From Phaeobacter cretensis (GTDB taxonomy: Bacteria > Pseudomonadota > Alphaproteobacteria > Rhodobacterales > Rhodobacteraceae), in assembly GCF_047372505.1 (NCBI RefSeq), contig NZ_JBKBEU010000001.1, positions 1,302,001 to 1,366,000 of the forward strand: 64,000 bases of DNA, written 5' to 3'. Every line of letters starts with the position of its first letter. Within the stretch, counting starts at the first letter, position 1. The translations under genes were made by a program, and so were the position numbers. The notes beneath the pieces were generated by a model that saw only the letters and a program-made list of their open reading frames with translations, was not told the DNA's origin and did no database searches. Of this stretch, positions 16,837 through 25,747 are shown piece after piece.

Positions 16837-17822
16837 AAACCTACCAGCTCGTCGGAATCGGCAATGCCGTTGTGGACGTGATCAGCCAATGCGACGACAG
16901 CTTTCTGGAGCATATGGGCATCGAAAAAGGTATCATGCAGCTGATCGAACGCGATCGCGGCGAGGTGCTGTATGCAGCCATGCAGGAGCGCGTACAAACA
17001 CCCGGCGGTTCAGTCGCGAACACCATTGCAGGTGCAGGCGCGCTGGGGCTGGATGCGGCATTCATTGGCCGGGTTCACGATGATGCGCTGGGACGGTTCT
17101 ATGCGCAGGCAATGGCTGACGATGGCGTTGATTTTGTGAACCCACCAGTCAAAGGTGGCGAACTGCCAACATCACGGTCGATGATCTTTGTGTCCGGCGA
17201 TGGCGAACGGTCGATGAACACCTATTTGGGTATCTCATCCGAGTTGTCCTCGTCGGATGTTCCCGACACCGTTGCGGGCGAGGCGAAGCTGATTTTCCTT
17301 GAGGGCTATCTCTTCGATAAGGACAAGGGCAAGACCGCTTTTATGGAAGCCGCGCGGGAATGTCACAAAGGCGGCGGCAAATGCGGTATCGCGATTTCCG
17401 ACCCCTTCTGCGTAGAACGGCACCGCGCCGACTTTCTGTCGTTGATTGAAAAAGACCTTGATTTCGTGATCGGCAATGAGGCCGAAATCAAATCCCTTTT
17501 TGAGACCGACGATCTGGAAGAAGCCTTAGCCAAGACGGCAGCCATCTGTCCACTGGTGGTCTGCACCCGCTCCGGCGATGGTGTTACCGTCGTCCAAGGC
17601 GACACCCGCGTATATGTTCCGGTTGAGCGCGTGGTGCCCGTCGATGCAACGGGTGCGGGCGATCAGTTCGCCGCTGGCTTCCTGTTTGGCATGGCCAAGG
17701 GACTGGATATCGAGACCTGTGCCAAGATCGGCAACACATGTGCTGCTGAGGTGATCAGCCACATTGGTCCCCGCCCCAAGGCGGTGATGAGTCAGGTCTT
17801 GCGCCGTGAAGGGCTGATCTAA
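16833..17822 (+). CDS. PfkB-family sugar/nucleoside kinase, adenosine kinase type
   Basis: 329 residues with the ribokinase fold. GGSVANTIAGAGALG is the substrate-side PfkB signature and DATGAGDQFAAGFLFG holds the catalytic Asp and the anion hole. Close relatives in alphaproteobacteria are annotated as adenosine kinase; another sugar or nucleoside is possible. It starts inside the nth stop codon, so it is co-translated with nth, although the functions have no clear link. A terminator follows. Confidence 0.85.
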   Translation: MKTYQLVGIGNAVVDVISQCDDSFLEHMGIEKGIMQLIERDRGEVLYAAMQERVQTPGGSVANTIAGAGALGLDAAFIGRVHDDALGRFYAQAMADDGVDFVNPPVKGGELPTSRSMIFVSGDGERSMNTYLGISSELSSSDVPDTVAGEAKLIFLEGYLFDKDKGKTAFMEAARECHKGGGKCGIAISDPFCVERHRADFLSLIEKDLDFVIGNEAEIKSLFETDDLEEALAKTAAICPLVVCTRSGDGVTVVQGDTRVYVPVERVVPVDATGAGDQFAAGFLFGMAKGLDIETCAKIGNTCAAEVISHIGPRPKAVMSQVLRREGLI

Positions 17823-17848
17823 GGCAACCAAGCCTATGCTTAATACAA

Positions 17849-17882
17849 AGCCGCCCCGGTACAATCGGGGGCGGCTCTTTTC
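17849..17882 (+). terminator. Terminator of nth-kinase unit
   Basis: A 9-bp stem (17849-17857 with 17868-17876), a 10-base loop, then CTTTTC. Confidence 0.85.
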
Positions 17883-17914
17883 ATGTGTGATCCCGATAGC
17901 ATTGCCTATTCAGG

Positions 17915-18403
17915 TCAGGCATTTTCAGCTGAGACAAGCGCCTTTGACAACAGATCGGTAAGACTGCGTTGCTCCTCCGGAGGCAATGCGCCCAGCAGAC
18001 GCGCCTGCGTCGCGACATGGACCTCGACCACCTCATTGATCAAGGTCAGCCCTTGCGGTGTCAGTTCGATAAGAAAACTGCGGCTGTCCTCTGGATTGAC
18101 GCCGCGCGCGACCAGACCGGCGTCCACCAGCCGGTCGATACGGTTGGTCATGGTGCCGGAAGCCACCATAGTGGCCTGTAGCAAGTCCCCCGGCGACAAC
18201 CGATAGGGTTCACCCGCGCGGCGCAGAGTGGCCAGAACATCAAACTTTGCCCCGTTCAGGTCATAGCGCGCCCAGGTTTTCTGCATTTCCTTCTGATAGG
18301 CTTGCGCCAACCGCCCGACCCGCCCGATGACAGCCATCGCTGATACATCAAGGTCCGGGCGCTCTCTCTCCCATTGCTGGGTCACAAAGTCTACGTGGTC
18401 CAT
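17915..18403 (-). CDS. MarR-family transcriptional regulator
   Basis: 162 residues with the winged-helix MarR core: LSPGDLLQATMVASGTMTNRIDRL is the recognition region and the DSRSFLIELT wing follows. It probably represses the divergent exporter gene. Two perfect copies of a 14-bp palindrome in the 82-bp gap are its likely binding sites. The ligand is not evident; MarR proteins often sense aromatic compounds. The ATG at 18403 starts the conserved sequence. Confidence 0.9.
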   Translation of the reverse strand: MDHVDFVTQQWERERPDLDVSAMAVIGRVGRLAQAYQKEMQKTWARYDLNGAKFDVLATLRRAGEPYRLSPGDLLQATMVASGTMTNRIDRLVDAGLVARGVNPEDSRSFLIELTPQGLTLINEVVEVHVATQARLLGALPPEEQRSLTDLLSKALVSAENA

Positions 18404-18426
18404 ATATTCGGTTTTATCGCAGAGTA

Positions 18427-18466
18427 TCTTGACGTCAAGAAAAACCTACATATCTTGACGTCAAGA
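18427..18466. promoter_or_regulatory. Twin MarR operators
   Basis: TCTTGACGTCAAGA occurs twice, at 18427-18440 and 18453-18466, each a perfect palindrome, 26 bp centre to centre (about 2.5 helical turns). They lie between the divergent MarR and exporter starts. Confidence 0.85.
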
Positions 18467-18485
18467 AACCTTGAAGGAGCCTGCC

Positions 18486-19340
18486 ATGCAGAGCCGCGAT
18501 TTGATCCTAACCGCATTGGCGCCAATCATCTGGGGAAGCAGCTATATTATCACGACCACATTGTTGCCGGGACAATCACCACTGCTGGTTGCCCTGCTCC
18601 GCGCCTTACCTGCGGGTCTATTGCTATTGCTCATGGTGCGGCAGTTGCCGCCACTGAACTGGGTGCCACGCCTACTGATACTTGGCGCGCTGAATTTTTC
18701 TATCTTCTGGAGCCTGCTGTTTGTTGCCGCTTATCGGTTGCCAGGCGGGGTGGCTGCGACCCTCGGTGCAATACAGCCGCTGGTGGTCGTATTCCTGTCT
18801 GCGCTGGTCCTGAAGACACCTGTGCGTGCGGCCGCAGTGCTGGCAGCCGCATTGAGCATCTTTGGTGTGGCGTTGCTGGTGCTGGCCCCAAGCGCGGAAC
18901 TGGACTTGATCGGCGTGATTGCCGGGCTGGCCGGGGCAATTGCGATGGCAGCCGGTGTTGTGCTGAGCCGCAAGTGGCAACCGCCGGTGCCCCTGCTGAC
19001 CTTCACCGCCTGGCAACTGACTGCGGGCGGGCTGCTGTTGGTGCCTGTTACAGTTTGGTCCCTGCCCGCCCTGCCACATCTGGACGGTGAGAACCTCGTA
19101 GGGCTGGCCTATATGAGCCTGATTGGAGGCGCTGCGACCTATGTGTTGTGGTTTCGTGGCATTGCCCGGCTGGAGCCATCAGCGGTGTCACTTCTGAGTG
19201 TTCTAAGTCCGTTGTCAGCGGTGCTGTTGGGATGGGTCTTCCTCGGAGAGGTGCTGTCGGCGAAACAGGCCATTGGTGCCGGACTCGCGCTATTCAGCCT
19301 ATGGCTGGGGCAAGGCACCTTGGGTTGGCGCAAACGTTGA
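18486..19340 (+). CDS. EamA/DMT-family exporter controlled by MarR
   Basis: 284 residues, about ten hydrophobic segments in two EamA repeats (LAPIIWGSSYIITT near the N-terminus, FLGEVLSAKQAIGAGLALFSLW near the end). It should work in the inner membrane as a small-molecule exporter. The ATG at 18486 follows AAGGAG. The adjacent MarR gene and twin operators suggest induction by its own substrate or a related compound. Confidence 0.88.
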   Translation: MQSRDLILTALAPIIWGSSYIITTTLLPGQSPLLVALLRALPAGLLLLLMVRQLPPLNWVPRLLILGALNFSIFWSLLFVAAYRLPGGVAATLGAIQPLVVVFLSALVLKTPVRAAAVLAAALSIFGVALLVLAPSAELDLIGVIAGLAGAIAMAAGVVLSRKWQPPVPLLTFTAWQLTAGGLLLVPVTVWSLPALPHLDGENLVGLAYMSLIGGAATYVLWFRGIARLEPSAVSLLSVLSPLSAVLLGWVFLGEVLSAKQAIGAGLALFSLWLGQGTLGWRKR

Positions 19341-19368
19341 ATGGCGAGTGTCTGAGATACAGATCTGA

Positions 19369-19881
19369 TTATCGCTCAGACCATGGAGTACATGCTTGAC
19401 CTGCATGACAGGCCAACACCTCTTCTCTAGCGGCGCCGTTGGTGCCGCCAAACCCAAAACCGCCGCAGGGGTCGAAGCGCAGCACGTAGCCATCTGCACG
19501 CTGCTCCAGAAAAGCAAGATAATCGACACCATCCGCCGCCCCAGCGCACCAAGGACCAAAGCACAGGATTTCCAGCGTGATCGCCAGATCAACATCCTTT
19601 GAAAACCCATCACGTGTCATCAACTTACCATCAATCCGGGCCGGTATGAGGCTGCGCGGCGGGGTGTCATTGACGTTGTTCTGTGGCGCTTTGGGCAGCG
19701 CATCCTCATCAAAGCTGAGCACGCCTTCGACAACGACGTAACTCTTGTCGGACGTTACCGCCTCAAGATAGGCATCGGACGGCCCCGAAGGCAGGCAACT
19801 GAGCGCGACCGCAGGGCCAGCAAGCATAAGCAACGCCGTGTATGCGACAGCAGCGGGCAAAAAGCGAAGGCGACGCGGCAT
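19369..19881 (-). CDS. Secreted cysteine-containing hypothetical protein
   Basis: 170 residues with a clear Sec signal (RRLRFLPAAVAYTALLMLAGPAVA, cleavage near AVA-LS). The mature part has six cysteines (SC near the N-terminus, LCFGPWC, DPCGG, ACHAGQAC), enough for disulfides in the periplasm. A glycine-rich GGFGFGG segment lies near the C-terminus. I recognise no family. It sits between the exporter gene and rppH, and its start is 39 bp before the rppH stop region, on the same strand as rppH. Confidence 0.75.
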   Translation of the reverse strand: MPRRLRFLPAAVAYTALLMLAGPAVALSCLPSGPSDAYLEAVTSDKSYVVVEGVLSFDEDALPKAPQNNVNDTPPRSLIPARIDGKLMTRDGFSKDVDLAITLEILCFGPWCAGAADGVDYLAFLEQRADGYVLRFDPCGGFGFGGTNGAAREEVLACHAGQACTPWSER

Positions 19882-19920
19882 CAGAATACCCTTTGTCAGG
19901 CAGAGAGGAAACTCAGCCCT

Positions 19921-20403
19921 TTATAGATAGTCGCGAAACTCCTGGATAACCCGTTCATAGACCTCGCGTTTGAATGGCACGATCTTGCCGACCAAATGAT
20001 CGACCGGTTGCCAGCACCATGCCGAGAATTCGGGATGATCGGTCGCGATATTGATCTGCTCATCGCGCCCATGAAAGCGCATCAGATACCATTTTTGTTC
20101 CTGCCCGCGATATTTTCCACCCCAGAAATGCGGCACCACATCGACGGGTAGATCATAGGGCAGCCAGCCATCGCTTTCTGCGATGATCTCAACCAGATCA
20201 GAGGTCACTCCGGTCTCTTCTTCCAGCTCGCGCAAGGCTGCCACTTTTGGATCTTCACCCGCGTCAATGCCGCCCTGCGGCATTTGCCAAGCATCCTTGT
20301 GCCGGTCCATGCGCTGGCCAACCCAGACATCCCCCACGCTGTTCAGCAGCATCACGCCCACATTAGGCCGGTAAGGCAAGGCGGCGATTTCATCGGGCGT
20401 CAT
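19921..20403 (-). CDS. rppH: RNA pyrophosphohydrolase (Nudix)
   Basis: 160 residues. The Nudix box GGIDAGEDPKVAALRELEEE binds metal and starts GX5E. The N-terminal YRPNVGVMLLN is typical of RppH. The enzyme removes pyrophosphate from 5'-triphosphate RNA and so starts decay of transcripts. The ATG at 20403 follows GGAGAG; the frame is open to 20487. Confidence 0.92.
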   Translation of the reverse strand: MTPDEIAALPYRPNVGVMLLNSVGDVWVGQRMDRHKDAWQMPQGGIDAGEDPKVAALRELEEETGVTSDLVEIIAESDGWLPYDLPVDVVPHFWGGKYRGQEQKWYLMRFHGRDEQINIATDHPEFSAWCWQPVDHLVGKIVPFKREVYERVIQEFRDYL

Positions 20404-20561
20404 CAAGGCTCTCCTCGGTTGGATACCCCCTTGTGTACCTTTGCCCCAGCGTCGTGCAAGAGGTTGACGCCGCGTCCGAAGTGACAATCCCTATAAGCTT
20501 GGGTCATTTTCACGCAAACCTCGATGAAAGACTGATCAGAGACTTAACCAGGGAGAGTGTC

Positions 20562-22589
20562 ATGACTGCGTACCCGAAAATGTTGGCGCCGCTGGATCTC
20601 GGCTTTACCACGTTGAAAAACCGTGTGTTGATGGGATCGATGCACACCGGGCTAGAAGAAACCAAAGACTGGAACCGGGTGGCCGAATTTTATGCGGACC
20701 GGGCGCGTGGCGGCGTGGCACTGATGGTGACCGGTGGGATTGGTCCCAACCTCGAAGGGTCTGTGCTGCCCGGAGCGGCGATGATGGCCAGTGATCAGGA
20801 TGTCGAGAACCACAGTATTGTCACTAAACGCGTGCATGAGGCCGGCGGCAAAATCGCGATGCAGATCCTGCACGCAGGTCGTTATTCCTATGGGCCCAAA
20901 TGTGTGGCCCCCAGCCCGGTAAAATCGCCAATCTCGCCCTTCCCGCCAAACGAGTTGGATGAAGAGGGCATTGAGAAGCAGATCGCAGACATCATGAACG
21001 CCGCCCTCCTGGCGCAGAAGGCTGGGTATGACGGCGTTGAAATCATGGGCAGCGAGGGCTATTTCCTCAACCAGTTCCTCGTCACTCATACCAACAAACG
21101 GGAAGACCGCTGGGGCGGATCCTATGAGAATCGGATGCGGCTACCCATCGAAGTGGTACGCCGCACCCGTGAGGCTGTGGGACGTGAATTCATCATCATT
21201 TACCGCCTATCGATGATCGACCTTGTCCCCAATGGATCAACCTATGACGAGGTGGTTCAGCTGGCCCAAGAGGTTGAGAAGGCCGGAGCCACCATCCTGA
21301 ACACCGGAATCGGCTGGCATGAGGCCCGCATTCCCACCATCGCGACCAGCGTACCGCGCGCGGCCTTTGCCTGGGTCACGAAGAAACTGATGGGGCAAGT
21401 CTCTATTCCGGTGATCACGTCGAACCGGATCAACACGCCCGAGGTCGCCGAGCAAGTGCTGTCAGACGGGTGTGCCGATATGGTCTCGATGGCCCGCCCG
21501 ATGCTGGCCGATGCGAATTTCGTCGCCAAAGCCGAAAGCGGTAAGGCCGATCAGATCGCGCCGTGCATTGCCTGTAATCAGGCCTGTCTTGACCATACAT
21601 TCGGCGGCAAGCTGACCTCTTGTCTGGTGAACCCGCGTGCCTGCCATGAGACTGAGCTGGTGCTGACCGCAGCCGAAACAACCAAGACTGTGGCCGTTGT
21701 TGGCGCCGGTCCTGCGGGTCTGTCCACCGCGCTGGCAGCATCAGAGCGCGGCCACAAGGTGACGCTGTTTGATCGCGCCAGTGAAATCGGCGGTCAGTTG
21801 AATATGGCCAAACAAGTGCCGGGCAAAGAGGAGTTCTGGGGGTTGGTGGATTGGTATCGCACCATGCTGGCCAAGAGTGATGTGGCGGTTGAATTGAACC
21901 GCGAAGTGTCTGCGCGAGATCTTAAAGGATTTGACGAGGTGGTGATTGCCACTGGTGTTGTGCCCCGTGACCCGCAAATCCCCGGTCAGGACCGTGACAA
22001 TGTAGTCGATTACATCGATGTGCTGCGCCACAAAGCCGACGTCGGCAAGCGGGTGGCCGTGATTGGCGCCGGTGGTATTGGCTTTGATGTATCGGAATTC
22101 CTGTTGCATGAAGGCGAAAGTGCGACCGAAAACCTGCCGCTATGGATGAAAGAATGGGGCGTCGCCGACCCTGCAGAACATCGCGCGGGTCTCTCTCCCG
22201 AAGGCCCACAACCCGAAGCCCCCGCACGCGAGGTGACCCTTCTACAGCGCAAGGCAGAACGCCACGGCAAACGGTTGGGCAAAACCACAGGCTGGATACA
22301 CCGCGCCACGTTGAAGATGAAAAACGTGGTCTTTGTCGGTGGCGTCAACTACGAGAAGATCGACGACGAAGGTCTGCACATAAGCTTTGGCGAGGCGCGC
22401 GAAACACCAACTTTGATCGCCGTTGATACCGTGGTCCTGTGTTCCGGCCAGCTGTCTGAACGTTCGCTCGCGGATACGCTTGAGGCTCAGGGCACACATT
22501 GCCATGTGATTGGTGGCGCAGATCTGGCGGCCGAGCTGGACGCCAAGCGTGCCATCAACCAGGGCACTCGACTGGCAGCCAGCCTCTGA
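20562..22589 (+). CDS. fadH: 2,4-dienoyl-CoA reductase (NADPH)
   Basis: 675 residues, close to the E. coli FadH length. The N-terminal half is an old-yellow-enzyme barrel that binds FMN (LGFTTLKNRVLMGSMHTG). The cysteines in CIACNQAC and TSCLVNP hold a [4Fe-4S] cluster. VAVVGAGPAGL and VAVIGAGGIGF are the FAD and NADPH sites. It reduces 2,4-dienoyl-CoA during breakdown of unsaturated fatty acids. The ATG at 20562 has GGGAGAG upstream; the frame is open to 20433. A terminator follows. Confidence 0.93.
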   Translation: MTAYPKMLAPLDLGFTTLKNRVLMGSMHTGLEETKDWNRVAEFYADRARGGVALMVTGGIGPNLEGSVLPGAAMMASDQDVENHSIVTKRVHEAGGKIAMQILHAGRYSYGPKCVAPSPVKSPISPFPPNELDEEGIEKQIADIMNAALLAQKAGYDGVEIMGSEGYFLNQFLVTHTNKREDRWGGSYENRMRLPIEVVRRTREAVGREFIIIYRLSMIDLVPNGSTYDEVVQLAQEVEKAGATILNTGIGWHEARIPTIATSVPRAAFAWVTKKLMGQVSIPVITSNRINTPEVAEQVLSDGCADMVSMARPMLADANFVAKAESGKADQIAPCIACNQACLDHTFGGKLTSCLVNPRACHETELVLTAAETTKTVAVVGAGPAGLSTALAASERGHKVTLFDRASEIGGQLNMAKQVPGKEEFWGLVDWYRTMLAKSDVAVELNREVSARDLKGFDEVVIATGVVPRDPQIPGQDRDNVVDYIDVLRHKADVGKRVAVIGAGGIGFDVSEFLLHEGESATENLPLWMKEWGVADPAEHRAGLSPEGPQPEAPAREVTLLQRKAERHGKRLGKTTGWIHRATLKMKNVVFVGGVNYEKIDDEGLHISFGEARETPTLIAVDTVVLCSGQLSERSLADTLEAQGTHCHVIGGADLAAELDAKRAINQGTRLAASL

Positions 22590-22618
22590 ACTGCAGATGC
22601 ACTAAGTGCAGTGATTTA

Positions 22619-22660
22619 CGCGACCCTTGCAAGCCAACTGGCCGCGAGGGTCGTTTTTTA
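22619..22660 (+). terminator. Terminator of fadH
   Basis: CGACCCT (22621-22627) pairs with AGGGTCG (22647-22653), followed by six Ts. Confidence 0.8.
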
Positions 22661-22689
22661 TGTTGGTTGGTATGGTTTCACGTGACGCA

Positions 22690-23034
22690 TCAGCCGTGCA
22701 GGTCCCGCAAATCCTGAGGGGCCTCATCCCGGTTGGTCATGCCGTAGTCACGCAAGACACCGGCCACGCGTAGCCGGTAATCGCCAAACACCTCCTCGCG
22801 CCCTTCGGTTTGACCCTCGCGGTGAGCGCTAAGCTGACGCCAGTTGGCGACCGCCTCCTCGCTCTCCCAGAAAGACAGCGACACCAGCTTGCCGGGCGTG
22901 GTCAGACTTTGGAAGCGTTCGATGGAGATGAAGCCGTCGATCTGCTCTAGCAGGGGTTTCAGCCCCCCCGCGATATCCAGATAGCGGTCTTTTGCGCCGT
23001 CTTTGATTTCGACCTCAAAAATCACTGCGATCAT
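22690..23034 (-). CDS. Antibiotic biosynthesis monooxygenase (ABM) domain protein
   Basis: 114 residues with a dimeric alpha/beta-barrel pattern (VIFEVEIKDGAKDRY, SIERFQSLTTPGKLVSLSFW). Proteins of this fold act as small monooxygenases or heme-degrading enzymes; many have no known substrate. The ATG at 23034 overlaps the stop of the preceding gene (ATGA), so it is translated after the NIPSNAP gene. Both genes encode the same general fold. Confidence 0.8.
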   Translation of the reverse strand: MIAVIFEVEIKDGAKDRYLDIAGGLKPLLEQIDGFISIERFQSLTTPGKLVSLSFWESEEAVANWRQLSAHREGQTEGREEVFGDYRLRVAGVLRDYGMTNRDEAPQDLRDLHG

Positions 23035-23354
23035 CCACTTTGTCCTTCCGGGTCGGAGACTTTTTTCAACCACGTACGATCCTCGCGCAGAATGAACCGG
23101 CGATCCTGGGCAAATGCATAGTTTTCACGCCCCAACGGATCCGCAGTCAACCGCGCGCGATAGGTCTCATACTCGGCCAAACTTGCCACATTATAGAGAC
23201 CATAGGCCAACGTTGAAGAGCCCTCGTGAGGGGCGTAATAGCCGATCAGATTGGCGCCGCAGCGCGGTATGGCCTGCTCCCAGTTGCGGGCATAGGTGAC
23301 GAAATCGTCGCGTTTGGTCGGGTCGATCTGGTAACGGATGACACAAGTCAGCAT
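23031..23354 (-). CDS. NIPSNAP-family protein
   Basis: 107 residues of the dimeric alpha/beta-barrel superfamily, NIPSNAP type (MLTCVIRYQIDPTKRDDF, YAPHEGSSTLAYGLYNVASL). Function is unknown in bacteria. It starts an apparent two-gene unit with the ABM protein. No signal peptide. Confidence 0.8.
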   Translation of the reverse strand: MLTCVIRYQIDPTKRDDFVTYARNWEQAIPRCGANLIGYYAPHEGSSTLAYGLYNVASLAEYETYRARLTADPLGRENYAFAQDRRFILREDRTWLKKVSDPEGQSG

Positions 23355-23752
23355 CGGGGGTGTCCTTATTTAGATGATACGCCCCGATGTAGCAGCTGGG
23401 CTACGTGGAACGCTTCGCCCTAGATCGAAGTGTTCTGTGGCCGCACTACGCAGATCAAAGACAACAGTGACCGGCGTTAAGAAAACCGCTCCATCGTTGA
23501 ACGTCACGAAATAGATCTCCGCCGTTTCTGGGGCCGGGAAGCAGCCAGAGCACACATTCAACAATAGCACGCATAACAAGTCCTCTGACCAACATAGCGA
23601 CTATCTTAACGGCGCGATGTGGGTGGGTTTTCGATGTTTGGAGGCATCGGGCGGGTGTTTCCAGCTGGTAAACTATGGGCAGATAACCCTGCAATTATCC
23701 CACCATCGCCCCCTTCTTGCCCGATTTCACCCCGACAAATGGGGGAACACGA
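23355..23752. other. Intergenic stretch, no convincing gene
   Basis: About 400 bases between the NIPSNAP gene and the divergent LysR gene. Minus-strand frames of 69 and 79 codons overlap here. One reads like a decayed protein (around FPAPETAEIYFV), but it starts with TTG and has no homology I know. This space should hold the promoters of both flanking genes. Confidence 0.4.
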
Positions 23753-24679
23753 ATGGACAAGGACGTAAGCGTTATGGATCGACTGACCGAAATGGAGGCC
23801 TTTGCCAATGTGGTGGATCAGGGCGGTTTCACCGATGCGGCCAAGAAAATGGGGATCTCCAAATCGGCGGTGTCCAAACATGTCTCCAGCCTTGAAGCAA
23901 GGTTGGGTGCACGGCTGCTGAACCGCACCACACGGCGCGTGTCGCCCACAGAAATTGGGCTGGCTTACTATGACCGCGCGCGTCGTGTTCTGAACGATGC
24001 CGGTGAAGCAGACGCGCTGGTAACATCCATGCAGTCAGCCCCGTCGGGCCTGCTCCGCATTTCAGTTGCAACGGATTTTGGCGTCAACCACCTGTCGCCG
24101 GTGTTGTCGGATTTCCTGCGGGATTTCCCGGATATCACCGTCAATATGGTCCTGAACAACCGCTATGTTGAGCTGATCTCTGAAGGTTTTGACATGGCGC
24201 TACGGATTGGCGAGCTAGAAGACAGTTCCCTGCGGGCACGTAAGCTGACCGAGACAACAAAACGCATGATCGCCTCACCTGCTTATCTGGAGCAATTCGG
24301 TCGGCCGCAGAAGATCGACGATCTCAATACGCACAAGCTTTTGCATTATTCAAACCAGTCGAGCGGCAGCATGTGGAAAATCACCGCCCCTTCGGGCGAA
24401 AAACGTCAGGTGCGCACCTCCGGATGGCTATCAGTCAATGACGGGCAATCGCTGCTGAATGCCGCGATTTCCGGTCTCGGGATCGCCTATTTGCCAAGCT
24501 ATCTTTATTCTGAGGCGCTGACTGAAGGGCTGGTCGAGGACGTCATGCCCTCGCTTCCGATGGAAACCCAAGGCATCTATGCGGTCTACCCTCCCGGCCG
24601 CTTTACCCAACCCAAAGTGCGGGCGTTTATCGACTTTCTCGCCAATGCTTTTGCTGACAAAGACGGCATCACCTGGTGA
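23753..24679 (+). CDS. LysR-family transcriptional regulator
   Basis: 308 residues. The N-terminal helix-turn-helix (FANVVDQGGFTDAAKKMGISKSAVS) is followed by the LysR substrate domain. It belongs to the CrgA/DhcR-like group that lacks an obvious pathway. The ATG at 23753 follows GGGGGAA; a later ATG at 23774 is possible. It diverges from the NIPSNAP-ABM unit and may control it, which is inference from position only. Confidence 0.88.
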   Translation: MDKDVSVMDRLTEMEAFANVVDQGGFTDAAKKMGISKSAVSKHVSSLEARLGARLLNRTTRRVSPTEIGLAYYDRARRVLNDAGEADALVTSMQSAPSGLLRISVATDFGVNHLSPVLSDFLRDFPDITVNMVLNNRYVELISEGFDMALRIGELEDSSLRARKLTETTKRMIASPAYLEQFGRPQKIDDLNTHKLLHYSNQSSGSMWKITAPSGEKRQVRTSGWLSVNDGQSLLNAAISGLGIAYLPSYLYSEALTEGLVEDVMPSLPMETQGIYAVYPPGRFTQPKVRAFIDFLANAFADKDGITW

Positions 24680-24700
24680 CTTGCACGCCCTTTGGAATTG

Positions 24701-24735
24701 GACAGAACCCGGCTAGTGTGCCGGGTTTTCTGTCA
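24701..24735. terminator. Bidirectional terminator between the LysR and OmpA genes
   Basis: AACCCGGC (24706-24713), six bases, GCCGGGTT (24720-24727), flanked by GACAG and CTGTC that extend the stem. T-rich on the plus side. Confidence 0.7.
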
Positions 24736-24760
24736 TAATCCGGAGGCTGGCCATATTGGC

Positions 24761-25747
24761 TTAACCGGCGATCAGTACCACCTCCACACGGCGATTGGCT
24801 TCTCGTCCTTCGGGGCTGAGGTTGCTGGTCAGCGGTGCCATGAACCCCGCCCCTGCAACCGAAACCCGGCCCGGATCCAATGTGCTTTCTTCTAGCAAGC
24901 GTTCGCGTACGGCAGCAGCACGACGCTCGGAGAGTGTTACATTCTGGCTAAGACGGCCAACCGTGTCGGTATGTCCAACCAGAAGAACGGAATAGTCGGG
25001 ATTATCCGACAAAAAAGCCGTAAGCGCGGTCAGACTGTCATAGGGTTTCGCCTCTAGAGCAGCAGCACCGGTTTCAAATTCCAGATCCGCCAACACCGCG
25101 CGCCCATTGCGGCGTAGATGATCGATCAGTTCAGCCGCCCCGATCAGAGGTTGTGCAGTAGCGTCGCCATTGGTTTCCGCGCTTTCATCTCCACCCGCAA
25201 GGGTATTACCGGCGACTGCAGGAGCTTCTGTGCCGGTTGGCTGCACCTCAATCGCTTGAACAAAGGCGGCATTGCCGGAGCGCGAGACCAACAAAGTCAC
25301 TATGCGTCCGTCGGAATGTTCGGCTGCAACAAAGCTGTAGTTGCTAACATCGACCATCATATCAGGCGTGGGGATCACCTCGATATCGAAGCGGAAATCG
25401 AAGCCACCGCAGCTGCGAGCCAGGCATTGATAAAGCAGCTCAAAACCGCTTTCGACCAATTGTTCCCGCAGCGGGGCCAAGACCTGCAACACGGTGGCGT
25501 CGCCGTATATACGCCAGCTACGACGCAGAATATGCCCTTCAACCTGACGCGCAGGCACGCCACCGTCGCTGGCGGCCCCCAGCGGCACAGCATAGCTGCC
25601 GAGCGCGGTGACACGCTCTGCCAGCTGACGCGCGCCGGGCGGCAGCTCGACCTCCTGTGCCATTACATAAGATGGCAGCGCCACACACAGACAGAGACAG
25701 AACCAAGATGCCATCCGCTTACCAGCAGGGACCATGCAACGGATCAC
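24761..25747 (-). CDS. OmpA-family protein with N-terminal signal
   Basis: 328 residues. A signal peptide (SWFCLCLCVALPSYVMA, cleavage before QEV) leads to a region of unknown fold, and residues from about 210 form an OmpA-like domain (LLVGHTDTVGRLSQNV, LSERRAAAVRERLL, NRRVEVVLI) that binds peptidoglycan. It is periplasmic or outer-membrane associated. The GTG at 25747 overlaps the upstream stop (GTGA); ATGs at 25735 and 25714 are alternatives, the last placing the signal peptide at the very N-terminus. Confidence 0.82.
   Translation of the reverse strand: MIRCMVPAGKRMASWFCLCLCVALPSYVMAQEVELPPGARQLAERVTALGSYAVPLGAASDGGVPARQVEGHILRRSWRIYGDATVLQVLAPLREQLVESGFELLYQCLARSCGGFDFRFDIEVIPTPDMMVDVSNYSFVAAEHSDGRIVTLLVSRSGNAAFVQAIEVQPTGTEAPAVAGNTLAGGDESAETNGDATAQPLIGAAELIDHLRRNGRAVLADLEFETGAAALEAKPYDSLTALTAFLSDNPDYSVLLVGHTDTVGRLSQNVTLSERRAAAVRERLLEESTLDPGRVSVAGAGFMAPLTSNLSPEGREANRRVEVVLIAG

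Noticed and set aside
23370..23579. 69-codon minus-strand frame resembling a small lipoprotein
   Set aside because: It needs a TTG start, its lipobox is poor and an overlapping ATG frame competes; not enough to call a gene.
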